Origin: Prinia subflava
Lineage: Eukaryota; Chordata; Aves; Passeriformes; Cisticolidae
NCBI RefSeq assembly: GCF_021018805.1
Contig: NC_086256.1
Location: 8,932,032-8,996,031, forward strand
Direction: 5' to 3'
Length of the DNA stretch: 64,000 bases
Position 1 is the first letter of the stretch. The number at the start of each line of letters is the position of its first letter. Of the stretch, positions 12,912-24,264 are shown piece by piece. Both the position numbers and the translations under genes were made by a program. The notes under the pieces are model-generated. The model worked only from the letters and a program-made list of their open reading frames with translations. It ran no database searches and was not told where the DNA came from.

Positions 12912-12988
12912 AATAAAAAAAAATTGCAATAAAGCACATTGACATGTAATGTTTTAGAAGGATGTACTGACAGCTGTTTCTAATAAAT
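12912..12988 (+). terminator. PIK3R3: PIK3R3 distal poly(A) signal cluster
   Basis: Three canonical AATAAA hexamers lie at 12912-12917, 12928-12933 and 12983-12988. A GU-rich stretch with several TG/TGTGT runs follows at about 13001-13035, as expected of a downstream element. Cleavage is therefore placed near 12950-13010. Composition turns clearly GC-rich just beyond. Confidence 0.7.
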
Positions 12989-15900
12989 TCCAAACTGCAG
13001 CGTGGTCGGGCTGCCGTGGTGTAGCTGTGTCTGTCTCCCAGCCGAGGCCATGGGCATCATCTTTAACAGAAGCTTTAAAAAAAAAAAAGACTTGCAGAGG
13101 TCTGATTTCCTCTAGGCTGGAGAGAAAGCCCCTCCTGGGGCTGGGAGGAGGGAGGGATACACGTAGCACACGTTCCTTAGCCGAGCCTTCCCCGCGTTCC
13201 TTTCACAGCGCCTTCCCAGGGAGCAGGAGCCATCAGGAACGTTCTTGCATGGCTCACTGCTTCCTCTGCCAACAGGGAAAACCACGCTTGGTGATGCCAC
13301 TGTTGGTGCTGGGGGGAGAGGAGGGGATGCACCACTTGAGCAGACTTAGGAAAGACGTGGCTCAGCTGCATCCTCTCACTCAGACTGTGCAGGAGTGACA
13401 GAGATTGCTGTTTGCTCTCCCAGTTGCTTCATGAGCACCAGGCATTGGAACCACTGTAAAATCAGTGAGTTTGGGGGTGGTGTTGCTGATCCTCTTCCAT
13501 TACAAACACGGGTGATGGCAGGAGGGCAAACTTGGGGGGAAGTTTTGCCCCTTAAATTTGGCAGTTGGATGGGATGCCACCCTCAGAAATTGGATGGTAA
13601 ACATCCTCAGATGTCTAGGGCAGGGGCAGGGGCAGTGGCTGTGCATGGCTCGGTGTTTTTGCAGCCCCATGAGTCGACCTTTTTGCAGACTAACGAGCAA
13701 CACTTTTCCAGCCTCCTGAGTCAACCATTTTTGAAAAAAATGCTGCATCAGCATTTTTCACAGGGCCGAGTAAGCCTTTTGAGCTGCTGACTCAGCACTC
13801 CCTCCATCACCCGCTCCAGAGGCCCCTCCACCAGCAGGCAGGGAGCACCCAACAGGGCAGGAAAGTCCCTGCTCATGGTGCAGGGGAGCTGGGAGCACCC
13901 AAATCGACCCTGAAGGCTCACCCGGGCATCTGTCATTACACCCGGCAAGGAGCTCACCCCATGCTGCAGCACCTCGGGGTGCTCCCTGCTGTCCTGCCCA
14001 CAGCACTGGAGGGATGCAGCCCCTCAGAAACATCACCTGGAGCAGCAGCAGCCACGTGGTACCCAAGGGATGAGCCATGGGCTCTGTGGGCTGGGGTTCA
14101 CTGCATTGGCACCCCCAGGCAAGAGGAGAGCAGTGGGGAAACATCAGCAAGAAACTGAGAGGACTCTGCAAGGTGCTCCAGGGGCCTGGCTCTTTCTTAT
14201 GATTATTTAATTTATTTCTCTTTAATAAGGACTAATGAGGCAGAATTGCAGGAAAGATGTAAGTCACTAATTGGCGAATAGTTTTCCAGGGCTTTGCCAG
14301 ACTGTTCGCTGTGTTATGAAAACATCACAGCCAGAGCCGGCGTAGGAAATTTCCAAGCGGCCGTGCTGACTGGATGGAAAGAAAAACACCTCCCAGCTCA
14401 GATGTCTTCTCAGAGAAAGGGCAGATCCCAGGGATTTTTCCATCCTCAGCGATTCCACAGAGCTTCCTGCAAGTCCTCTGGGTGCCCCCCACTCACACCC
14501 AGGACCCTTCCCGGGGGCAGGCAATGGGCCAGCACCCCCAGGCGTGGCACCGTAGGGCAGGGGTGCAGGATGGAGGGACAGAAGTCCCCAGGCTGCTTTC
14601 ATGGCAGTTCTCTTCCCATCCATGCAGGAACCCACTGTGGTGGGAGATTCATGTGAGGATCTTGCCCATGGGGAAAAAAATCTGTCAGGAAAATCCTAAA
14701 TGCCTCCCCCAGACAAATTGCCTTGATGTAAGGGAACAGGGGTTGGTTTGAAACCCAGGGCTTGTTGCAGCAACCAAGCTGCTCCACTTTTCCTCCTTGG
14801 TTTCATCTCTCAAAACAGACTTATTTTAGTCTAATAGTTTAGTTTAATAGACACCGTGTTGCTTGGCAGCAGGAGCAACACAACCACAGCCATAGCTCTG
14901 AGTACCATAGTCATAAATTAAGGGCTGGGTGGTGAGTGTGCTGCACAGCACCTTGAGCAGCCCAGAATCCATCAGGGATGTGTTTGCTCGTCCCCTCCAT
15001 CCCACACCAACATGCAGATTTGGAATGTGGGATCCAGCAGGCGTCTCTGCACCTGAGCCTGGAAATGCAGTTGGGGCAGCTGCTTCTCCCACCAGTCCCG
15101 CTGAGTTTGGGGTCGGGGTGAATGCAAAGGGACCCAGGATAGAGGGAGCTGCCTGAACCCCCTAGGGACAGGGCCCCTCCCAAGGATGCACAGCCTGGCT
15201 GAGCCCCAGGGAGGAATTGGGGTGATCACCCTGGTCATGGGACACAGTTCATCCCTGTGAGGCAGGAGATGCAGCATTGCCCTCCCTGGACCATCAAGTC
15301 CAAGCTTGGAGCAGCAGTCAGCAGCTTTCAAGTGAACTGCTGGATTAGGGTTAGCCAGAGACCCAGAATCCCCATTTCATGGGAAATCTCATCATCTTGC
15401 TTGTCAGGCTTCATCCAAATTGGAACAAAATGGTAATGTACAAAATTTGACTCTGGAAAATACTTTCAAAGGGGAAAAAACATCCCACACTGATTTTTGT
15501 GGAGCTGGCACAGTCCCACACCCAGCATTAACCTTTCTGTATCAATGTTATCCGTGAGCCCAGAAGGGTTGGAAGGATGGACAGAAGCTTCACTCTGACC
15601 AACATAATCCACTTCCCTGGCCACTATTTTCTCCAAATTTTCTCTTTACTGCTATTTTTATCAAATCTGTTCTTTCTGGTGGCAAATCTTTCTCGCCAAG
15701 ATCTAACTGGCTTTGTAGAGAAGTGATGGGCAGGGGACAAAGTGCCAGGGCACCTTTGCCTGATGTCTCTGTGCTCCCTGGGCAGAAGGTGGGGTGGAGG
15801 CAGAGGAAAAGGCTGCAGAGCACCAGCCTGGGTTGCTGCCCACTCTCCTGCCTCCAAACACATCCTTGGGGGTGGTGGTGGCTCCTGGAAACATCTTGGC

Positions 15901-16419
15901 CACCCTTGCCCAGTCACCGGTGCGTTTCAGGGCAAAACCCAGTGCAGGTTGCTGGGCCCAAGCTCTCCTGTGCTCAGCCACCTCCCCAGAGCCCTTCCCC
16001 TCCTGACCCCACCAACCCCATCTCCCCCAGACAAGGGGCAAAGCCTTGACCTCTCCCTCGGGGCGGGAGGAGGCAGCTCCTCACATCCAGCTGCCTCAGC
16101 CTCCCAGCCCCGATGCGAACCAGAGCAACTCAGGGTCTGGTTGCCAGAAGAGGGATAAGGAACAGGAAGAGGAGCATGAGCTGCCACAAGGCTTCGGGGA
16201 CAAGCAAAGGCGGAGCATCCTCAGGCAGACTAGGATGCCAGGAGGCCAGGACGTGCTCCTCCATCCCAAAAACCATTCCCTGCGCTCCCGCATGGGCTCC
16301 TGGGCAAGATCCCGGCTGCTGTCACGGGTCTGTGCCCAAGAGAGGCACTCGGTAGTCACAAGGCTGCCTCAAGCAGAACTGTGGCTGGAGCATTTCCCAA
16401 ACTTTCCCTTTGCTCACAC

Positions 16420-16720
16420 TTTCAAGGGAAGGGGCGGGCCGGGCGCTGTGAGCAGAGCCGGCCGCCCTGGGCAGGTGCTGTGCACGCTCCCGCGGCCGCG
16501 CTGCCAAAGGAAACACAAACATCCTACCCAAAGAAAGCACTTTTCATCGGCAGCACAAGTTCCCATTTTTGCACAGGGCTGGTCTGTTCCGGGCAGCTTT
16601 CCCCAGCGCACCGCGGGGCCGAGCGGGGCCGGGCCAGCGCCAGACCCGCAGGGACCGGGCACGGTGAGCACGGCCGGCACCGGGGAGGGCCCGGCTGACC
16701 CGTGTGAGACCCCGCCGAGT
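16420..16720. promoter_or_regulatory. CpG-rich patch in the spacer
   Basis: A dense CpG stretch containing GGGGCGGG-type GC boxes and a CCCGCGGCCGCG core near 16490-16502. It could be an unmethylated island for an unannotated transcript, or simply a GC-biased patch. No TATA box or linked exon was found. Confidence 0.35.
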
Positions 16721-16988
16721 CACAGGGGCTGAGGCAGCCTCAGAGTCCCTCCCTGCTTGAGCTGTGGCATTTGGGGATGTGGGACCCTGGAGACTGGAGA
16801 CCCAGAGGCTGTGGGACCTTGTTCCTCCTTATTTCTGGCAAGGGGAATTTTGGCCGAACCCGACTGCTCCAGCACTGCAGACAGAGGTGGTGAGGCCCCA
16901 TAGCCTAGAAGGAGCTGTGGAAGGGAAATTCCAGTGTCATGTAATGGTGCGGCTCAACACCAGGCCAGGACAACAAACACAGGCTATT

Positions 16989-17004
16989 AAAAAAAAAAAA
17001 AAAA
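16989..17004 (+). repeat. A-homopolymer
   Basis: A run of 16 A. No target-site duplication or retroposon body is recognisable upstream. Confidence 0.9.
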
Positions 17005-17288
17005 GAAAAGGCAAGTGTTAGTTTGGTCTAAAGTTTGTGAAGACCTGAGGAGAATGCAGGATTCAGGGTGGAAGAGGGGGTGAGGAGGGGTGTAAGGGCA
17101 CTTGGATGCACATCACTCATGGAATAAATAGCTCTGGGTGTTTTATACCTGCTCTCAGTGTCAGGCAGGGAGAGGAGCAGCTGGGGCTCCTCATCCTGCT
17201 CCTCTGCCCCATCAAAGGACTGCTGCTGCAGCAGAGCCAGCAGGTCCCTGGATCCAGGACCTGCCTGCCCTCACCTGCCCAGCCCCAC

Positions 17289-17465
17289 CTGCTCCATCTC
17301 CCTGCCCCATCTCCCTGCCCCATCTCCCCTGCCCCATCTCCCCTGCCCCATCTCCCCTGCCCCATCTCCCTGCCCCATCTCCCTGCCCCATCTCCCCTGC
17401 CCCATCTCCCTGCCCCATCTCCCTGCCCCATCTCTCCTGCCCCATTTCCCTTCCCCATCTCCCCT
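17289..17465. repeat. C-rich minisatellite, 13/14-bp unit
   Basis: About 12-13 tandem copies of CCCCATCTCCCTG, with some copies carrying an extra C (14 bp) and the last two diverged (CATCTCTCC, CATTTCCCTTC). Mixed 13- and 14-bp units put the array in changing frames, so the Pro/Ser/His- or Gly/Arg-rich ORFs across it are artefacts. On the minus strand the array is a regular series of G-runs. Confidence 0.95.
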
Positions 17466-20400
17466 GGCCAGCCCCACCTGCCCAGCCCCACCTGCGGGAG
17501 CGAAGTCCACAGCAGGAAAAGCGAGGCTGAGGCCTCAGGAACAAAGCAGCCTTTCACAGCAGCGGCTTGGCCAGAGGAGCCAGGGAATATTCCTGGCCAA
17601 GGGCTCCCAAACGGCTCCTAGCTTTGATCCTGGGCACAGGGCGGGTTGTTGGCGTTTTTCCTTTCCTTCTTTGGGTTGCTCTTTTATTTTTTTCCTTCCC
17701 ACTTCATGGCGTAATTTTTGTGTGTGTCTACGATTTCTAGGAGAATTTTCTTGCCGCTTTGGGAAGAGCATTCTGCTGGGAGCAAGATGCAGACTCTGCA
17801 CAGCCCTTTCACCTGTCTCCTGAAGGAGAAAAATCCCTCCTCCAGGATTCACTGGAGGCACAAGTGTTCACCACCATTATTTTCAGTTCAGAGGTTGTTT
17901 TCTGAACATGTCTGATAAATCCCAGCCTCACTCAGGATGGGAAAGTGAACCAGCTGCAGAGCTGTGTACCTTCCTCCCAAACCACATCCCCTCCATCCCT
18001 CACTGGCCTGCATGCTCAGTTGGCCTTTCAGACTCCCCAGGTGACAGGGACAAACACCTTCCTCCTCGGCACCCCCAAACCTGCTGGCCTCCAACCAGTT
18101 CTTCTGTCACCTGTCTGAACCTGCTCCCCCACCCCAAATGCAGAGGGAGAGAGGCACCAACCCACCCTCCCTGCTGAAGCCGTGCCCAGCCCGGGGCTCT
18201 CCCCTCCTGCAGCACAGGGAATGGTTCCCCACGAGCCTGTTCACCCTCACAGGGCAGGCCAGACCTCCCCTGCCCACTGCCCATATCCCAAATATTTTTA
18301 GGCAGTTGGAAACACGACTTTGCTGCTGCCAGCCTTCCATGCAGGGATGGGAGGAGACAGATGGGATGGAGAAATTGAGTCAGCCCTCAGAGGTCACTGT
18401 GGCAGCCAAGGGAATAAAACCATCCCCCTCCTCTGCCTCCTTCTGCTCTTGCTCCTCATCCTTCTCCCCCTGGTCCCACCTTCTGACGGATGTTGCCTTT
18501 GGACCAGGCCCTCCTGCAGTCCAGCTGCCGAAAGAACGCTGTGGTGAGCCCTGTGCACCCGAGGGCCGTCTGGAATCCATCACTGTCTGTGCACAGGGAC
18601 GCCAGCCAAGCCCTGCTCCTGCCTGCTGCTGGCAGCTCGTGGCTTTCCAGGGGAGCACCTGCACTGGAATTGGGCTGGAGAATCCACTGCACCTCCAGCA
18701 GTGGCTGGGAAGGGGAGCAGCCATTCCACAGCCCCACGGGAGCCCCAAAGCAGCCGATGGGGGCCAGCCCCATGCTGGGGGAATGGTGCTTTTTTCTCCC
18801 CTGCCAAAGGTTGGGGGGTTGGTGTCTCCAGAGTGTGGAGGTGCCATGGAGGATGCCCCTTGCCAGCCCAGTGTGCTGGGCCATGCTGAGGGCTCCAGGT
18901 GCTGCAGGGCGTTTTCTGGCTCTGCCACTGCACTCTCAGATCCTCAGGAACAGCCCTTGAGCCCTCCCCATGAGGCTCAACACTCTGGGCAATCCACTCT
19001 CCATCTTTTGGATGGAGTGGATTGCTCTGAATTTGGAATGTGCCTGCACACACACAGGAAGGCCCAGCAGGCAGGAAGAAAAAGGAATTTCAGCCCAACT
19101 CCAAAGGCAATCTCACACCAGCTCAAGCTGCCAAACCCCAAAGACCCCCAAAAATTCAGATTTGGTCTCCAAATCAACTGAGCTGATTCCTGTCCTAGTG
19201 CCAACACCCGCTCCTCCAGCACAAGGACAAAGCAGGGCTGGAATGTGTGTGTCCCACGAGCAGGGGGGGTTTTCCTGGTTGCTGGGTTGGGAGTTTAACA
19301 TAAACCAGAAGGTCTCATGGCACTGGCTGCATGGGCAGCACTGGCCTGACTCCCACAGCTGGAGATTTCCTGGGGAAAAGTGAGGCCTCCATCCAGCTGC
19401 AGAACAGAAGGGTGGGCTGCCATGCACCATAATTCAGGCAGGGCAGGGGCTCAGCTGCTCCCCAGCACTGCTCTAGCACCATTCCCTTGAATCTGGAGGC
19501 TCCCATCCCCAAACAGGGCACAGCAGCCACAGTCCCGCAGGTTTCTGCTGGACAGGGTTGTATCCAGATGAAGGTTTGGGAAGGAGGCAAGGAGGCAAAT
19601 GTTCCTCCTGCCCAAAGTCCTTCATGGCTAAAGCAGCCAGGAAAGTAAACACATGGAAATGCAAGGAATGAGGGGACAGGAAGGGGCACAAGGGGCCCTG
19701 CTTCCCTCCTCATGCTCTAAACATCCTTGTATTCCAGCAGTGAGAGGGAATGTGGGCAGTGCTGGGGAGCAGGACCCTCCCACAGGAGCATCCCCCACTG
19801 CTCTGGGAATGTGCACCCCTGAGCTCCCCCATGGACAAACCCAACAGCACCTGCAGGATTAAGGAGCACCCTCATTAATGACAGCTCCAAAATTAACAAG
19901 CTGGCTCCACCACCCACATCAGCTTCTAGAAAGTCATGTGTGGGTGGGAGGGAGGCAACAGGAGCCAGCTACTTCTAAGATCACTGCTGAGCAATCAAGC
20001 AGAAAAGTGGCCTGGGGTGTCACACCAGCGACCTGGGGCTGGAAATCTTTAAAAACTCATTTTAATCTTCTCCTTTTCATCTCCAGCAAAACAACCATGG
20101 CTGTCAGGGGGTGAGAGGATGAGCACAGGAATTGTTTGTTGGGGTAATGCCACCTTCTGCTGCCGGTGACCTGGGAGGGCAGTACCTTTCCCAGAGACCT
20201 TGAGGGTTAATAGGGGTGCCCAGAGCAAAGCCCAGACTTACCCCAAGAGCAGTGAGACCCCATGTCCTCGCTGCCAGCAGCAGGGATGGCTTGGTCCTAC
20301 GCTCTGAGGGAACCCAAAGGAAAACCCTCCGGGATGCTGCCCCTCTGTGCTGACCACAGAGCCTCCTAGAAGCTGGTTTGGGGGGAAATCCAGGCTTTTA

Positions 20401-20689
20401 GGGAAGCAGAAGAGCTACCTACTGACCAGAGAAGAGTTTACAGCCATGGGGCCCGTAGGTTTAGTTCATCCTCCCCTGCATCCCTTCCTGATGGCATCCA
20501 GTGCCCCTGCAGAGGGGCAAACCAGAAAGTTATTTATTTGTCTGTATTAGAAATACAAGAAGATACTAAAACCTGCAGCTGTGGTGCAGCTCCAGCTCCC
20601 AGGCCCCTGAAGGGCCACGGAGCTCAGTGAAGCTGCCATGGGTTAAATCCTGCCTGACCCCCTGCCTCGGGTGAGCACCGGGGAGAGCC

Positions 20690-20990
20690 AGGGATGCTCC
20701 CGGTGAGATCGGGGAAGGAGGGGACGCTCCCAGCCTGACCCCAGTGCGAGGGGTCACCCCGGAGTGATGCCCCCGCCTCACCCCGGCCCTCCCCGCTGTG
20801 CTTTAACCCCAGTGCGGTGTCACCCTCCCCCGCCGGGCCATCCCCGCAGGGTCCCCCCAGGCCGGGCCGGGCTCAGCGGGGACGGAGCCGCCGGGGATGC
20901 TCCGTGCCCGAGCGCACGGGCGGCTCCGGGGGAGCCCCGTGACGGGCACAGCTCGGCGGGATTAGCGGGCAGACGGACGTGACTGCGAGG
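20690..20990. promoter_or_regulatory. CpG island-like patch in the spacer
   Basis: Among the most CpG-dense stretches of the spacer, with GCCGGGCCGGGC, GAGCCGCCGGGG and several CGG/CCG runs. It is followed at about 21001-21065 by an AT-rich segment with a TAATTA core. It could be a promoter or enhancer-linked island. No exon or initiation motif fixes a direction. Confidence 0.4.
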
Positions 20991-22239
20991 CAGTCGCCTG
21001 GTGCTAATTAAAGAAGGGATATATTTAGGCACCCGGTTATCCCCTGCGTTTCACTTATTTTTAGCTCCCGGTCTGCCAGGCCGGGGGTGGCACAGGGGGA
21101 AGGGCCCGGGCGCAAGGTGGGAGGGATCCAGCCCGGCACCAAGGAGGTCACGGCCACAGGTCCTGGCCAACCCCGAGCCCCTGGGGGAAAGAAACCTCTG
21201 TCCAAACTGGCTGCAAAGGAAGGGAAAGCTTTCTTTATTTTTTTTTCCTCAGAAAGGCAGGAAAATGGGTTTCATGGAGCAATAGGAGCATCCCTGCTCA
21301 GTCCTTGCCCCAGCTCCGTCCAGCCTTTGCCACCACCCACACCCCCATACCCAGGAGCTGAAAATGGCCCTTTTTGGAATCAAAAAAGCACAGCTGTGCC
21401 CAGGGCAGAGGCAGCTCCCTCATTCTCAGAGACCCATCCCTCTGCAGTGGCAGTGGCCTGGCAGCAGTGCCATGGTTCTCATACCTTCTTTCCATGCAAT
21501 ACTGCCCCTCAGCACAGCCGGGTGTGTTCTTGGCACATGGTTCAGCACCCTGTCCACATGGGCCTTCAGCAGGTGTGGAGGAGCTTCCTTGGGTCTTAAA
21601 TATCCTGAAAAGAGTGAAGGAAGAGCAGGAAGGACAGGGCCCAGCATCCCTGCATCCCTCCTGGGCCAGGACAGCCCATTAGTCCCATGCTTTTCCCCAT
21701 TTGCTTCCTTCCCACAAGCACTCTGGGGTTTTGGATTTGGGGGTTTGGGGTTTTCTCCTCTTTCCAGTGTGAAATATTGATCAGGTCTCTGCTGCCCTCC
21801 CACCACACCACAGCTCCTGGCTGTGCAACTTCCCTCATGGAGTGGAGGGTGGGGTGTAGGAGGAAATCAAAGTAATGGGATAATTAATGACCCAGGGAGT
21901 TGAAACCCAGCCCAAAGCCAGGCTGCTCTGGCTGGCCTGGGAGGAGGCTTCCCAGCAGGAAAGGTTTGGTTTAAGGGTATTTTTGGAGCTGAACAGCATC
22001 CAGGGGTGGCCAAATTTCTTCTTAGGTGGGCCATCAGGTAAAGCCTCTCCCAAAACAGTGAGGCTGAGAAGTTTGGACCATAACTCAATAAATCTGAGAT
22101 GGAAAAATCCCCCACCCCAATTTCTTTACTTAATTCAATCCTTTGACTCCAGAAGCAGGTGCCCTGCACCCTCCAGGGCCATGTGGGGTTGGGAGCTCCC
22201 ATCACCTGGGCTGCAGCCTGCCCTGGTTCCCTGCTGCCC

Positions 22240-22440
22240 ATCAGAATTAGGCAGCCCGTTTGAGCAGGTTTACGATAATCATCAAATAACTCGTTCATTG
22301 ACAGCGTGTCAGGCTGAGAAGACTGACTGAGCCCTCGTTTGCTGATTGCTAATTAGCTTAACATTCCTAATCCCTCATTAGTGACTATGAAGTAAGCTCT
22401 GAAATATGAGGTCAGCCCTAATCAGCGTTTAAAATATAAA
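22240..22440. promoter_or_regulatory. AT-rich islet dense in homeodomain-type motifs (candidate enhancer)
   Basis: A 200-base AT-rich island inside GC-rich DNA. It contains ATAATCATCAAA near 22275-22286, a 13-base inverted motif TGACAGCGTGTCA (22299-22311), CTAATTAG (22349-22356), TAATCCC (22368-22374) and several ATTA cores. TGACAG and TAATCCC are known site classes for TALE- and Otx/Crx-type homeodomain proteins. Enhancer function is inference. Confidence 0.35.
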
Positions 22441-22730
22441 GCCCACTGGCACATGGTGGAGGCTGGGGAGGGGGTGGCTGCAGGCCAGCCCTGGGTGCTT
22501 CCATGGTCACGGGAATGAGGCTGCAGAGAGCAGAGGAGAGAGGAAGAGTTAAACCCTGTGGAGCCACGGACATCTGCACATCCCCCAGAGCCCAGCCCGA
22601 CCTGGATCCACACCAGGAACAGGCAGCAACGGGGGGTGCCACATGTGAGGGACCCCGGGTTCCTCTCGAGTCCCCAGTGCATCCCACAGTGATTCCAGCT
22701 GTGGCTTCCATTCTGGGCTGACTGCCTACA

Positions 22731-22845
22731 GAATCACAGAATGTTCTGAGTTGGAAGGGATCCACAAGGATCATGAGTCCAGCTGTTAAGTGGACGGCCC
22801 ATACAGGGATCAAACCCATCAGCACCATGCTCTGACCACCAGTGG
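22731..22845 (-). mobile_element. CR1 LINE 3'-end fragment
   Basis: The plus strand reads AGAATCACAGAATG, GAGTTGGAAGGGATCCACA, GGATCATGAGTCCAGCT, then CCCATACAGGGATCAAACCC. This is the antisense form of the 3' tail of avian CR1 non-LTR retrotransposons. It is 5'-truncated with no coding part, and is the clearest sign that the host is a bird. Confidence 0.8.
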
Positions 22846-24264
22846 GGGCCTGGGCAGCCATGCAGGATGCTCTGGCTTCCCCCCAGTTCCCATCTCAAGA
22901 TTCCAGGTTAACTGCAGGCAGCCGGGCTGTTGGCAGTGGGACTTCCCCAGGGACTCACCCACACCCTCTGATCCTGGGAGAAGGAGTCAAAGCTCAGCAC
23001 TGGCAAGTGGGCACCGAACTGCCCTGGGCTGCCATTTCCATGCCATCATTTGGGAGGAAAAAATGGCCCTTAGTTGTTGTGGCTTAATCCCCTGGAAGAA
23101 TGAACTGTTGTGAACTGAGAGTTACTTATTACTGGCTGGGGAAACTTCTACAGGAGGGCTGTGGACATTAAAACAACCCTAATTAAACTCCAGCTAGTGA
23201 ACCTTAAAAAAAGGAGAAAATTATCTCTGTTTCCATGAAAATGTCATTTGAAAAGCCCTCGCACCACACCTCTGCTCATCCAGGGCGATGCTCCACCTCA
23301 GGCCCTGTGTTCCTGCAGATGATGCTGTGGGTTTGGGCTGAGGGGCAGGGCCAGCTCCTGCCCCACGCCGGGTCCCTGCAGGGAGCCTTTGCCATGACTG
23401 GGTTATTCCAGCCCCTCAGGAGAGGCCCCGGTGCGCCCCCGTCCCTGCGGTCCGGGCGTGGGCAGGAACATCTCTGTTTTATCAGAGATGCAAATCTGTG
23501 CGGGCGGAGCAGAGCTGCGCCCCCGGTTCCTGCCCCGGAGCTCCTCTGGAGCACGGAGACACACACGGGATATTTTGAGCATCCTTGGCAGCAGCGAAGG
23601 AGGATTAGCCCAATCCCCTCCAGACGTGAGCGTCTCCCCAGCTCTATTTCCAAGGACAGGAATAGCCTTTGAAAGCTTTTCCATGTGGAGGGCACACACC
23701 TGCAAATGTTAAAAGCAAAGATCTGTTTCTGGAAAGGTTTTGGGTGGTGCAGGATCAAGGCTGCCTAAATAAGTGGGTGAAAAAGGGGCCACGTAGCACC
23801 TGCTGGCTCTTGGCCCGTGGCTAATCCAAGCCAATGCCAAGCCCCTGCCCTTCGGATTTTATTGTGCACCCCACTCCTGAACCCATCAGACACAGTGTGC
23901 AGTTGTGGCCAGTCACATCCCCATCTTGCTCAGCCAAGTTTCATGTTTGACAATTTTTACACCTTTTACCCCTCACATGTTTCTGCCATCAGGACCCTGC
24001 ATTAGCAGGGACACAAAACACTATAAACTTACAGACTTGGTGGAGGATGGTGAATTCTGGGCTTGAGTTTCAGACGGGAAAGCTTTGGCTTAACCACACA
24101 CCTGGGCTGTGGAGCAGAAAATCCCAAAGAGCCTGGCAGAGTTACTCCTATACCCAGACACTTCACAGGCCATTTTCTGCCCCATCAAGCAGCTGGTTGA
24201 GCACAGCCATCCCCAGCACTATGGAAAACTGAGGGGAGAGCAACCAAGAGACAAACACGAGTCT

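Larger units (their letters stand above)
5849..13005 (+). other. PIK3R3: PIK3R3 3' UTR (candidate, about 7.1 kb)
   Basis: No splice-linked coding exon or domain appears here. The sequence is moderately AT-rich and has several plus-strand AATAAA hexamers: 6087-6092, 6640-6645, 9357-9362, 10353-10358, then a terminal cluster at 12912-12988. The last 1.2 kb (T-rich, with a TG/TA tract and G-runs) looks like distal UTR. A 7-kb UTR is an inference; shorter isoforms ending at the internal hexamers are possible. Confidence 0.6.
13006..24264. other. Intergenic spacer between convergent PIK3R3 and MAST2
   Basis: About 11 kb, noticeably richer in G+C and CpG than either flank. Many long ORFs occur on both strands and overlap each other, as expected of GC-rich noncoding DNA, and none shows a recognised domain. 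Contents I can name are a C-rich minisatellite, two CpG-rich patches, a CR1 tail and a few AT-rich islets that may be regulatory; these are listed separately. Confidence 0.7.

Noticed and set aside
16046..16732. 228-codon plus-strand ORF in the spacer
   Set aside because: It lies in CpG-rich DNA with long overlapping ORFs on the other strand, starts at a non-ATG codon, and shows low-complexity Pro/Gly/Arg composition with no domain.
17106..17823. Pro/Ser/His-rich and Gly/Asp/Met-rich ORFs of 79-221 codons on both strands
   Set aside because: They are products of the 13/14-bp minisatellite; all frames stay open because the unit has no stops.
22770..22845. tRNA-like box B wording (GGGATCAAACCC) suggesting a tRNA or SINE
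   Set aside because: The segment is continuous with a CR1 tail and shows no cloverleaf or box A at the right distance.
23235..23758. 145- and 160-codon ORFs on opposite strands
   Set aside because: They overlap each other in GC-rich spacer DNA with no family signature and no splice context.
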